From: Chara braunii | Taxonomy: Eukaryota > Streptophyta > Charophyceae > Charales > Characeae | Direction: 5' to 3' | Length of the DNA stretch: 51,416 nucleotides | Assembly (NCBI GenBank): GCA_003427395.1 | Contig: BFEA01000777.1 | Coordinates: 172,195 to 223,610, forward strand | Shown here: in pieces, positions 1-9,496 of the stretch | Layout of the letters: the number at the start of each line of letters is the position of its first letter | Numbering within the stretch: the first letter of the stretch is position 1 | Program-made: the position numbers and the translations under genes | The notes under the pieces: model-generated | What the model was told of the DNA's origin: nothing | What the model saw: the letters and a program-made list of their open reading frames with translations, nothing else | Database searches by the model: none

Positions 1-812
1 CGGGGACCACCAGCGGGACTAAGTGTCGGGGACCATCGACGGCCTACACCGCAGTGGGGTCGACTAAGGCTCGAAAGTCTACCAGGGTTTGGCCCTACAC
101 CGGCCTCTTGATATAGCGGCCTACTTGCCTCCTGGGCGGTGACTTCCAGGCCGCTCGGCCTCCCCAAGCAACCGGTACTTCCTTCGTTTCGAAGGGAAAC
201 ATCATTGCAGACCCCGGCCTCTTGATATAGCGGCCTACTTGTCTCCTAGGCGGTGACTTCCAGGCCGCTCGGCCTCCCCAAGCAACCGGTACTTCCTCCG
301 TTTCGGAGGGAAACATCATTGCAGACCCTGATATTGCCCGTACAGGCTCTAGACCCAGACTGGTTGGACTAGTACCGGCCTAGACCTACCCTACCGCTAC
401 TGGACTCTAAAAATGCCAACTTTGTCTTCTGCTCGGACTCCAGTCCCCTCACGCCAACTGAAGTGGGGTGCAGTTTCGGCCTACCTGCCTACTTAAGTGT
501 TTTTCCGCTATCCCAAGGCCGCGGGGCCGCTAGCTTCGCCACTTGAGTGTTTTTCCCTGGTACAACCCTCAATGCCATGGCCACAGGTAAGTACCGGCCC
601 TACGGGCCTGCCAAACAAGCAAGTACCCTTGAGGGTCACACACACACTCATACCGACAAACACTCTGACAAGCGCGCAGGTCACAAGCACGCACACTCAG
701 ACAGACTTAGAAAACACAGCAGAATGCGGAAATCTCAGCTATGCATCCATTCCATCAGCAGAACTTCAGAAATCAGCAGTGTTCTCAATCTGTGTTATGA
801 CGGGTCATTACA
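1..812 (-). repeat. 3' LTR of element A (truncated by window start)
   Basis: Bases from about 101 to 812 match 10110-10666, the outer part of the 5' LTR, and more weakly 15150-15733 in the solo LTR. On the minus strand it starts TGTAATGACCC, next to a polypurine tract. Bases 1-100 do not align with the other copies, so this part is divergent or contains an insertion. It differs from the 5' copy by an extra 114-bp tandem duplication and by retaining a 38-bp segment that the 5' LTR has lost. Confidence 0.85.
101..328. repeat. 114-bp tandem duplication inside the 3' LTR
   Basis: Two consecutive copies begin at 101 and 215 with CGGCCTCTTGATATAGCGG and continue through CAACCGGTACTTCCT to CATCATTGCAGACC. 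The other LTR copies have a single unit, so the duplication is private to this LTR. Confidence 0.85.
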
Positions 813-828
813 CTACCCCCCCCTCAAG
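813..828 (-). other. Polypurine tract of element A
   Basis: Read on the minus strand this is a purine run with eight G's that ends immediately before the LTR start TGTAATGACC. A polypurine tract primes plus-strand DNA synthesis in LTR retrotransposons. Its position fixes the inner edge of the 3' LTR at 812. Confidence 0.75.
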
Positions 829-853
829 AGCGAGGTCCCTTCGAGCGGGTAAC

Positions 854-2290
854 TCAATCAGAGTCCTTGGATAATGCATCATAGGCGTAGATAGCAAAGA
901 GAGATCGGGTGTGTTCCGTAGGAGTCAGGGTAGCAGTGAATTTTGGTTGCTGTTCATAACTTATCAATCGTTCATAGGCGTTAACGACGCGCGGTGCACT
1001 CTGCAGTAAATCCTTCTTAGCAATGCAGTAGAAATCATCCAACGGGTGGTATAGAAAATGGACTTTGTATTGTCTGTTTCTTCCCTTCCCACCGTGCTCG
1101 AAAATCCTATCAATCTCGTGACCGCCATTGATTGCGCGGGGAATCATCGATTCTCGATACTTGAAAGTTTCAGGTGATTCATACGGAAACAACTTCGATG
1201 CGTGAAAGACTGGATATGTACGCAGATGAGCAGGCACATCGATCGTATACGAAGGGCCAAAGGAATCACTCCCTACCTGGTTCAACACCTTCCACGAACC
1301 GTAGTATTGAGGAAGAAGCTTTCGTGATACACCTTCTTCTTCAGAAAACTCAGACATTTTGACCCAGACATAACTTCCCACTGTGAAAGGTGCAGGCTGG
1401 CGCTTTTTGTTAGCATGTTTAATCATGGCATTGCGTCGCCTTTCCATAGCTGCGACAACAACTTTGAGCAGGCGATCAAACTTAGCGTTGTAGCCTGGCT
1501 GGCCAGGTGTTAGGCCAGGTGGCTGTTCAGGGAACATATAAGATGCAGCCGGTTAGGCGTCATCCCGGTAGAGGAGTGGATGGAGTTGTTGTACAACCCC
1601 TGCACAGGCAACTCCTCATCCCAAGAGTTCTGATCAGGTACAATTAGAGCCCTGAGAAGTTGGATCACAGTCTGGTTGATCTCCTCGGCCAGTCCATTGG
1701 CTTCGGGATGTCGACCAGACGTCATCTTGAGTTTCATGTCGTAGGTTTGGGAGGTGAAATCTTTCCAATCTGCACTTATGAACCTGGTATCCCGATCACT
1801 CACAAGAGTCTTCGGGGGCCATAGTGCAGAATGTATCTCTTGTTAAACTCATTGATCACAAGGTCAGTTGGGGCGTGAGGTGGCAGAGGATCAAATTCAG
1901 AAATTTCGAGAAACGATCAACGATCACCATTACTTGTGAATAACCGTTTCTGCTCTTCTTCCCCATGTCCGTGAAGTCAATGAAAACAACCCCACCAGGG
2001 CCATCAGGGATAGGAAGAGGGTGCAACATCCCATAGGGCTTCTGTCGATACGGTTTGATGCGCTGACAAACTTCACACTCAGCCACAAACCTTTGTGCCA
2101 TTCTTTTCATTCCAGGCCACACAAACTTTTCCAACAGATTTCCGTATGTCTTCTCAACACCGAAGTGTCCACTCTGGCCGTGAGCCAAATCCAAGAAGTG
2201 GGTCATGATCGGCTCATGGTTGGGCACACACAATCGGTCACGCTTCCCGTAGCGTCGGAAGAGAAGGCCCTTACATTCATGGAAATCGGG
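854..2290 (-). pseudogene. Element A integrase with chromodomain-like C-terminus
   Basis: Integrase inserts the retrotransposon DNA copy into the nuclear genome. Visible in order: the HHCC zinc-binding domain near 2180-2060 (AHGQSGHFG, then CEVCQR), the core with IDFTDMG and SDRDTRF (two catalytic Asp) and HPEANGLAEEINQ (catalytic Glu). A C-terminal part at 854-1537 has the linker FTVGSYVWVK, the fold YPVFHASKLFPY and a chromodomain-like tail (IDRIFEHGGKGRNRQYKVHF). The frame changes near 1850 and near 1510-1540, so one protein cannot be made from this copy. All three DD35E residues survive. The tail could steer integration to particular chromatin, as described for chromoviruses. Confidence 0.88.
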
Positions 2291-3112
2291 TTGACTGCTA
2301 GGGTCAACCCGAATCTGCTCAAGGATGGGACTGAGTTCCGGATCCTTGGCAGTATGCTCGATGAGTTCCTCCTTCAAATTTTTACGCAGGTCATAGGAAC
2401 CCACAAGGCAAGTCATGTACTCAGGGTGGCGAGACAAAGCATCCGCAACACGATTGTAACAACCCTTCTTGTGTCTAAGTTCGAAATCATACATAGCAAT
2501 CTCATGCAGCCAGCGGGTCAGTGTAGTTGAGGGATTGTTCTGTGTCCGAATCCATTTCAAGGTCTCGTGATCTGAGAACACTTTGAAATGGCGATCCAAC
2601 AGATAGTGCTTCCAATGGTCTAGTGCCTCGCTCAAGGCATAGAGCTCGCATGTAAGTGGATGCAACTACCTTGTGACTGGGCATACGTTTGCTGTAAAAT
2701 TCTAGCGGACGTAAGCCGTCGCCGTCATGTTGTTGTAGCACTGCACCAATCCCATACAAACTGGCATCCGTAGTTACTACGAATGTGAGTTTGGGATCTG
2801 CAATGCGGAGCACCGGATGACTCACCAAAGCCTCCTTAGTGCTTGGAAGGTTGTCGTGCATTCCCCATCCCATGTGTAGGATACAATCTTGCTGGTCAAT
2901 CTGGACAGCGGACGGGCGATGATAGAAAATTTAGGCACAAACTTACGGTAGTATGATGCAAGACCAAGAAAAGAACGCAACTCGCGGACATTCGCCGGTT
3001 GAGGCCATTTTTGGATGACCTCAACTTTGGTTGCCTCGGGCTCTAGGCCTGCAGCAGACAACCGATGTCCAAGGTAAATGACGCTGTCCCTCCCAAACTC
3101 AGATTTCTCCAA
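2291..3112 (-). pseudogene. Element A RT connection and RNase H domain
   Basis: This segment continues pol after the RT palm. At 2822-3112 the frame reads IYLGHRLSAAGLEP and SFLGLASYYRKFVPKFS, the RT thumb and connection typical of Ty3/gypsy. It then shifts frame (2502-2873, VVTTDASLYGIGAVLQQ, the first RNase H Asp) and shifts again (from 2665, LTCELYALSEALDHWKHYL and FSDHETLKWI, further RNase H catalytic motifs, ending VADALSRHPEY). RNase H degrades the RNA strand of the RNA-DNA hybrid. A stop codon at 3143-3145 separates it from RT in the same frame, and at least two frameshifts follow. Confidence 0.85.
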
Positions 3113-3142
3113 GTTGAGATGGAGTTGCGCGTCCTTAAGGAT

Positions 3143-4801
3143 CTACATCACTTCCTCAAGGTGTCTCATGTGCTCCTCCATCGATTTGCTGAAGAGTAGT
3201 ATGTCATCCAGATATACAGCAACAAATCGGTTGATCTGATTGCGAAATACCTTGTCCATGAGACTTTCAAAGGTGGCTGGCGCATTCGTGAGACCGAAGG
3301 GCATGACTGTAAATTCGTACAGCCCATCGCGAGTTTTGAATGCAGTTTTATGCTGGTCTGCGGGATCGATTTCAATCTGGTGATAGCCAGACTTGAGATC
3401 GATCTTGCTGAAGACCTTGCATCCACCTGCAGCATCAAGCAAATCATCAATACGTGGCAAAGGATATGCATTCTTTCTTGTGATTCGGTTCAATCCGCGG
3501 TAATCAATACACATCCGTAGTTTGCCTCCTTTCTTAGGGACAAACAGAACCGGTGCACCAAACTCAGACTCACTCGGTTTGATCCATCCCTTCCCAATCA
3601 TATCATCAATCTGCCTTCGCAACTCCTCCAATTCGCCTGAGCCCATTCGATAGACACAACCTTTTGGAGGAGTGTTACCTTCAATCAACTCGATCTTGTG
3701 TCGGACCGGACGCATGGGAGCTCCATGCGGTTCGGCCAAGACTTCAGTGAGAAGGTTGCGAATTTCCGACGGAACTTCCGGAGGGGGATCATCACTCTCA
3801 GAAGCAACCATATCGGATGTAATAGGTGCAACCAACACCACAGGATTAGAAATAAAGTCATTTGGTTTAGAGATGGATTTAGTAGAGGTAGAAGTAGTTG
3901 CATAAGAAGTAGAAACAGCATGCAAGGTAAAATTGTTATGTACAGCAAAAATGGAAGGCACATGAGCAGGCCTAACAAAGGCTATATACATTTGCTCATC
4001 AACTTTGCGCCTGCGCCACTTTTTGCAGAATTGCATTGCATTGAGAAAAGTTACTTGGGACTCACGCGACTCATCCAAGAGAACTGGACGCTCGATCCCC
4101 ATGGCATCTTTGACCATGAATTGTGAGTCCTTCCACGTGGTTCTTTCACATTGGGCCTGCAACCAGCCCAAGCCAATAACCGCGTCGAAGGGGCACTGAT
4201 CAAGGACATAGAAGTTCAGTTCATGCGTGATCGTGCGGTCAGCGTCAAAGGTAGTGCGCACACCTTTGACTTCATGCGTAGATGTGACAACCTCTCGGTT
4301 GCCCACTTGGGTCCGGCAAGGATTCTGCAAGGTCACTTGCTTCATCCCCAAGCGTGCCTTACGAATGCCGTGCGGTGAGAAGTAGTTGGCGGTTGCACCA
4401 CAATCAGCCAACACACGGATGTAACGGCCATTAATGTAGAGTTTGGAGAAAATCAACTTCGTTCTCCCTTGCGCTCGTTCTTGCTTCATATGAGCCCAAC
4501 GCATCGACAGAGCATGGAAGTCAATTTCTTCCGACTCTACCCAAGGCTCCTTGTATAGGATGTGTATTTTCTCAACCTTGGAATCAGCATCAGATGGGGT
4601 CTCAGGAGAGGTTTGCTGAGTGGGATCAGAATCCAGAGAAGGATCTGCACTTACATGTTCAGCCTCTCCATCTATAGAGTGTGTTGATGATGTCTCTACC
4701 CCCGTTGCTGGTTTCCCTGCTGCAATCTGAAAAAATGTTGGACTGAGTGTCCTGGTTTGGTGCAGTGCAGGCAAACCCCTTTCTTCACCCTGTGTTTCCA
4801 C
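3143..4801 (-). CDS. Element A protease and reverse transcriptase (552-codon open frame)
   Basis: This is the longest clean retroelement frame in the window. An aspartic protease-like motif [11 protein letters not shown] lies near residues 130-142; the usual D-S/T-G is D-C-G here. RT follows: [80 protein letters not shown] and [13 protein letters not shown] near residues 527-540, so the YLDD catalytic pair is intact. The frame ends at a stop where the connection domain should continue in the same frame. Its 5' end overlaps gag by about 106 bp in the -1 frame. The first Met may not be used; expression as a Gag-Pol frameshift product is likelier. Confidence 0.88.
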   Translation of the reverse strand: METQGEERGLPALHQTRTLSPTFFQIAAGKPATGVETSSTHSIDGEAEHVSADPSLDSDPTQQTSPETPSDADSKVEKIHILYKEPWVESEEIDFHALSMRWAHMKQERAQGRTKLIFSKLYINGRYIRVLADCGATANYFSPHGIRKARLGMKQVTLQNPCRTQVGNREVVTSTHEVKGVRTTFDADRTITHELNFYVLDQCPFDAVIGLGWLQAQCERTTWKDSQFMVKDAMGIERPVLLDESRESQVTFLNAMQFCKKWRRRKVDEQMYIAFVRPAHVPSIFAVHNNFTLHAVSTSYATTSTSTKSISKPNDFISNPVVLVAPITSDMVASESDDPPPEVPSEIRNLLTEVLAEPHGAPMRPVRHKIELIEGNTPPKGCVYRMGSGELEELRRQIDDMIGKGWIKPSESEFGAPVLFVPKKGGKLRMCIDYRGLNRITRKNAYPLPRIDDLLDAAGGCKVFSKIDLKSGYHQIEIDPADQHKTAFKTRDGLYEFTVMPFGLTNAPATFESLMDKVFRNQINRFVAVYLDDILLFSKSMEEHMRHLEEVM

Positions 4802-6468
4802 TCACTTTCACTGATCCGGAGATCTACCCATGGTTTGGTGGCAGGATCTTCCGGTTTGGGTGGAATTTTCGCTCCCTTGGGATGAAGGATAGTGTTAGTA
4901 TTGTTCTTCACTGTGGTCCGTGGTCCCTTACTTTTGAAGGCAGTCTTTTTGAAGGCATTCATAGATTTTTCGTCATTCACACAATCAGACTCATGGGCTG
5001 ACGAAGAGCAAGATGCCTCGCAGCCTTGCTCTTGATCGTCATCAAGAGAAGGATCCTCTGCGAAGGTTTCCTCGTCATCCTCAAGCAGATCGTGCGCTGA
5101 AAAACGATTGCTGCTTGGGAACCGTTTGCGACCGGTGGACTTTTTGCCACCCGATCCACCCGGGAGGACTTATGCCTCAAGCTTGACTAAGTCCCGCATG
5201 AGGGTAAGCCAATCTGTATATGCGTTGAGTTCGAGCCCCAGGAGATGTGTTATAGTACAGGGGACCGTGCCTTTTAGCACATCCAAGAAAGACTGCGCAG
5301 TCATTTCCAACTCAGGAGTAGCAAAAAGTTTATTAACATACTGCTGCAGACTATGCATGGTGCCGGTCCACTTGCTGTGCTTGAGCTTGTCAAGCTTGAG
5401 TCTAGCTTTGGCTGCAGCATGTGGATCAGCATACTGTTTGATCAAGAGTTCCTCGAGTGTAGCTACAGGCGTAGCCTTCAGCCATTTGTTCAGGTCTATT
5501 CTCTTATAGCCTGCTTGTACAGCTTGGATTTCCAAGAATCCTCTTACGGCGGGTTCCACATTGGTCCCTAGGACCGACGACTGAGTAACTGGGAGTATCC
5601 CCAACACATCGAAGTAGGATCGCATGGAGCTGATCCAAGATTCGATGTCGTCCTTTCCGTCATACTTAGACGGAATCTATGTCGCCTTTCTATCCATGTA
5701 AGGAAAGTTGCAGCTTGGACCAGCGGCTGCTGGGTCCGAACTCGGGACTGCAACAGTTCCAGAATGCCCTGCACTGCTACTTGCTGCAGCAGCAGAGGGG
5801 TCTGGACTTGCTGCAGATCCGGATAGGTTACTAGTCACACTCAAAGAAGAAGAAGAAGTAGACGAAGACACATTCAGACGGGCAAGAACGGACTGACACG
5901 CAGCACTAGAAGCAGGGTAAGCAGGCGGAAGGATAGTTTGGGCTGGTTGCACATTAGCGAACTGTTGTAGTTGGTCACGGTGCTGCTGCGCCATCACGGC
6001 CATGTCTTCTCGCAACTTCTTGAGTTCGTCGAACACTTTGGTGAGTTGGCCAGTAAGGTCCTCAACAACCCGGACTTCTACCAACGCCCGGAGGAGTGGA
6101 ACGATTTTCTCTTCCACCTCCGCATGGGTTAGGGCAGGCAAGGTACAGAAAATGGCTTCATGAGCCTTTACCTTCTCCTCCCTCTCCTTCTCCTTCTCCT
6201 CCTCTTCCCTCTTCAATGCTTTCTTGTAGAAGAATCGGTACTGCGCTTTTTCTGCCTCGGGGGCAGCGTCCATTTGCAGCTTCCATTCTGCTGCAGATGC
6301 CATAGTGGAGGATGAGGGCGTTAGCAAGTTTCTCAAGAGGGGTCCGTACTTCCTCACACTTCTGGGACGAACACTCCTCTTCCCTCTCCTCACTCCCTCA
6401 AGAGCAATTCTCATAAGCTTCTCTCTTCTCTGTCTCTCTCTTGTTTGCAACCGTGTAGACGCACGCAT
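4696..6468 (-). pseudogene. Element A gag (capsid and nucleocapsid), two in-frame stops
   Basis: Gag forms the cytoplasmic particle that packages element RNA. One frame runs from Met at 6468 to 4696 with in-frame stops at 5677-5679 and 5170-5172. The N-terminus is basic, followed by a Glu/Lys-rich coiled-coil stretch (KREEEEKEKEREEKVKAHE) and a Ser/Ala/Pro-rich linker. The capsid-like part begins at KYDGKDDIESWISS just after the first stop. An acidic and basic linker leads to a zinc knuckle [15 protein letters not shown] near 4780-4730, where the last Cys of CX2CX4HX4C is replaced by Phe. Pol lies in the -1 frame, entered near the end of this frame. Confidence 0.85.
4729..4735 (-). promoter_or_regulatory. 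Candidate -1 ribosomal frameshift heptamer (T TTT TTC)
   Basis: On the minus strand the gag zero frame reads CAT TTT TTC, giving T TTT TTC, which fits the X XXY YYZ slippery pattern. A -1 slip here continues directly into the pol frame ([12 protein letters not shown]), about 70 bases inside the 106-bp overlap. The same T run overlaps the codon where the last zinc-knuckle Cys is missing, so a Cys-to-Phe mutation could have created it by chance. Confidence 0.45.
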
Positions 6469-7450
6469 TTAACGAACCACGTCAAAGAAACAGTTTTGAA
6501 AACAATCAGAAGAGAAGGTAGAACTCCTAGCCGGAGCGGCAATTCATTTGGACTGGAGAGCGGTCAAAACAGCAAAAAAAGAAAAGATCAGAGAGATCTG
6601 ATCCAGCCACACAGTCTGGACCGACTACGTATGAGGTCCTCTCAAGCCTAGCCGAACTCAGCTCCGTGAAAACGCAGCAAATCAGATTCAAGGTGTACAA
6701 CGAAATGCAAGAGAGAATTGAGTGGTGCCCAAGGTGCGAGTCAGGTGGCGGATTGTGCGGCTGATAAAACGTCCCAATGAAGATCCTCTCCGCAGCGAGT
6801 GTCCTGGTCCGAAAGCATAAAGTCCGAGTCCCAATCAGATAGAGCAAGGTAACTGACGTCAACAGATTTGGCCTGAGGGGCCCTTCTTGTTTGGGCCTGG
6901 TCCCACTAAGTCCCAAATGGTCCTAGTGGAGTCAGAACCGGGTCCCAACCAACAAGAGTTCCACAAAGACCTACTCTGTCCCTACCGAATTGCAAAACGA
7001 AATTTTGCCCCAGAAAGAACCTATAGACTGCAGCCGTTCAGAATGAAATAAACAAAGTACTGTAGAGAGATATCGCATGGCTAGCAAGATACTCCATTCA
7101 TTCACTCGTCAGGTGAGTAGGTAGTTCACACACCTCACACACAATCAAGACTATGGAGGATGGAAGAAGAACCCAGAGAACCCCAACAGGCAGTCAATTC
7201 CATGCACACACACATGGGCACCCTGGTGGCACGGCACTAACCTGAGTGGCCGGGCTCTTGAGATGAAAAGAACTCACCCCCCTCTCACATAGTCCTCCTG
7301 ACCCAATTAGCATCCTCTACACTAGTGTCCTATCATCTAGGAGGGTCAACATCTACCCCAAAGTACAAAGCCCGATCCCCCGTCAATGTTGAAGATCAAA
7401 GCAGCAACTTGCAGTCCGTAGGTGCAGATATGGCTGCCACCCTCAAGCTC

Positions 7451-7583
7451 GCCTGACTTGAGGGGAGCCCTGATATTCATTACTACAATATTCATGAATA
7501 TATTGATTACTATAGAAGAATCTATATTCTTCTATTTCTTAATAAATTGAATTTGAGTATTGGCCTGACTTGAGGGGAGCCCT
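7451..7583. repeat. 21-bp direct repeat around a 91-bp AT-rich insert
   Basis: The same 21 bases starting GCCTGACTTGAGG occur at 7451-7471 and 7563-7583. Between them are 91 bases of very AT-rich DNA (7472-7562) with short palindromes such as AAGAATCTATATTCTT. The surroundings are about half GC, so the insert looks foreign, perhaps organellar or a small transposon remnant. Confidence 0.8.
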
Positions 7584-7800
7584 AAAGTCACTCCTCGTCT
7601 TCCTTGAAGTCCAGATTCAAGTTGTAGGTGCCCTTCACTGTCGCCTCTCTCAAATTGCATCACGAAGTCCCACCTTGTGTCTCGCCACCACAAACATGCA
7701 CTCAAACAACCTGGCCGGGTCTAGTGTCGACCCTACACGACCCTGCCAGGTGGGAGCAGCTTCCCTTCACCACGCTGCCCCACTTAACCCTAACTTCCAG

Positions 7801-7843
7801 CCCTAACCCTAAGTGGTTAGCCCTTACCACTAGGGTTAGGGTT
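7801..7843. other. Hairpin with telomere-like arms near the primer site
   Basis: The left arm CCCTAACCCTAAGTGGT (7801-7817) pairs with ACCACTAGGGTTAGGG (from 7826) with one bulge and an 8-base loop. In element orientation it begins about 36 bases downstream of the primer-binding site. The arms contain two CCCTAA/TTAGGG units, too few for a telomere. Confidence 0.7.
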
Positions 7844-7878
7844 ATGGCAGCAAAGTCAACTCTCGCCAGCAAGTAGAA

Positions 7879-7893
7879 TCCGCTCCGATACCA
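7879..7893 (-). other. Primer-binding site of element A (initiator Met tRNA type)
   Basis: The minus strand reads TGGTATCGGAGCGG one base after the LTR end GTAACA. Plant LTR elements commonly use TGGTATCAGAGC, complementary to the 3' end of initiator tRNA-Met. One A-to-G difference is visible. The site fixes the inner edge of the 5' LTR at 7895. Confidence 0.85.
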
Positions 7894-8065
7894 ATGTTAC
7901 GATCCTCGCCAATTTCGAAGTATACATTCATTTGAAAGTACAATGCCATCCAATTGCAAAAAGAAATGAATGAACCTGAGAGGAAAGAGAGGGAAAGAAG
8001 AAGAAGAAGAAGAAGTGAGAAGAAAGAAGATGATGATGTACTCCAGCATAGACCAATGTCAAGGC

Positions 8066-9496
8066 CTATGTTGCACGCTGGCCGCGGCCGGGTTCGGCCC
8101 AGGCCGCGGCCGGCGGCCTAGGCCGGGACCCCCCCGGCCGAGTTCTTTCGGCCGCTGCCGTGGCAGATTGGGGAGGGGGGTTTGGGAGAGGGAAGCAGGT
8201 TTCGAGTCGGGGGGGGCTCCCCTACCCCCTCGCAAAAAAAAAAACATAAAAACTTCAAAAACGGGGGGGCGGAATCTGGGGAGTTTTTGAGGGGAGGCAG
8301 ATAATTTTGGAGCCAAAAAAAAAAACGATTTTTTTCAGTTTTTTTCTTTTTTCTTTTTTTTGATTGATTGACTGATTGATTGATTGGTGGGGGNNNNNNN
8401 NNNNNNNNNNNNNNNNNNNNNNNNNNNNNNNNNNNNNNNNNNNNNNNNNNNNNNNNNNNNNNNNNNNNNNNNNNNNNNNNNNNNNNNNNNNNNNNNNNNN
8501 NNNNNNNNNNNNNNNNNNNNNNNNNNNNNNNNNNNNNNNNNNNNNNNNNNNNNNNNNNNNNNNNNNNNNNNNNNNNNNNNNNNNNNNNNNNNNNNNNNNN
8601 NNNNNNNNNNNNNNNNNNNNNNNNNNNNNNNNNNNNNNNNNNNNNNNNNNNNNNNNNNNNNNNNNNNNNNNNNNNNNNNNNNNNNNNNNNNNNNNNNNNN
8701 NNNNNNNNNNNNNNNNNNNNNNNNNNNNNNNNNNNNNNNNNNNNNNNNNNNNNNNNNNNNNNNNNNNNNNNNNNNNNNNNNNNNNNNNNNNNNNNNNNNN
8801 NNNNNNNNNNNNNNNNNNNNNNNNNNNNNNNNNNNNNNNNNNNNNNNCACACACACACACACACACATGAACACACACACACACCCCACCACGCCGAAGT
8901 TGCGCGGGCGAAAGCCCCTTTTCCCCCTTCTTTTTATCTTTTTTTTTTTTGGTTTGATTGATTGATTGATGGATTGGTAGGGGATGGGTCTGGGTGGGGG
9001 GTGGGGGGGCGACCCATCCCTTACCAATCAATCAATCAATCAGAAAAGAAAAAAAAAGAAAAAAAAAGAAAAAAAAAGCGGGAAAACCTGCTTTTCTCGT
9101 TTTTTTTTTTTACCATTTTTTTTTTTTTGGATTGATTGATTGATTGATTGATTGGTGGGGGATGGGTCGCCCCCCCAACCCCCACCCAATCACACACACA
9201 CACACACACACTTGCGTGGGGTTTCGAAACTTTTTTTTTTTTTCGTTTTCATTTTTTGTTTTTATTTTTTTTTACGCAATGGAAAACAACAATGCCCCCC
9301 AAAAAAATATGGGCGTGTAGGGTTTTTTGAACCCTACACACCCATTTGTTTTGTTTTTTTTGTGCAGTAAAATACGGGAAAAAAATTGTTGCACCAAACT
9401 TGGCTGGTCGGCCGTGGCCGAACCCGGCCGATTTGGCCGACGGCCGAGGCCGCGGCCGACTTGACCCCCCCAGCCGCGGCCGGGCGTGCAACATAG
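8066..9496. mobile_element. hAT-like non-autonomous foldback element in the LTR
   Basis: Perfect 13-bp terminal inverted repeats CTATGTTGCACGC (8066-8078) and GCGTGCAACATAG (9484-9496) are flanked by identical 8-bp target duplications GTCAAGGC at 8058-8065 and 9497-9504. The related solo LTR has a similar site without the insertion. Subterminal DNA is rich in GGCCGCGGCC at both ends. The interior consists of poly(A/T), GATT repeats, CA repeats and nested palindromes, for example arms 8954-8990 with 9011-9043 and 9309-9324 with 9330-9345. No transposase frame is visible, but 454 bases are unresolved. An 8-bp duplication suits the hAT superfamily; the terminal bases are not a classical hAT end. 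Confidence 0.8.
8394..8847. other. Assembly gap of 454 N
   Basis: The unresolved run lies inside the foldback element, between a GATT-repeat tract and a CA repeat. Palindromes and low complexity probably stopped the assembly. Any apparent open frames through it are meaningless. Confidence 0.99.

Larger units (their letters stand above)
6469..7878 (-). other. Element A leader between primer site and gag
   Basis: About 1.4 kb between the primer-binding site and gag has no convincing coding frame. It holds a 21-bp direct repeat flanking an AT-rich insert (7451-7583) and a hairpin with telomere-like arms (7801-7843). Retrotransposon leaders usually carry packaging and dimerisation signals. A function for any particular part is inference. 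Confidence 0.6.

Noticed and set aside
3672-4378. Plus-strand open frames opposite the element A protease and RT
   Set aside because: They are shadows of the minus-strand pol frame, which has clear RT motifs.
7801-7843. Internal telomere
   Set aside because: Only two TTAGGG-type units occur per arm, in inverted orientation, so a simple hairpin is the better description.
8118-9031. Several long open frames across 8118-9031 on both strands
   Set aside because: They run through 454 N bases and simple repeats, so there is no real reading frame.
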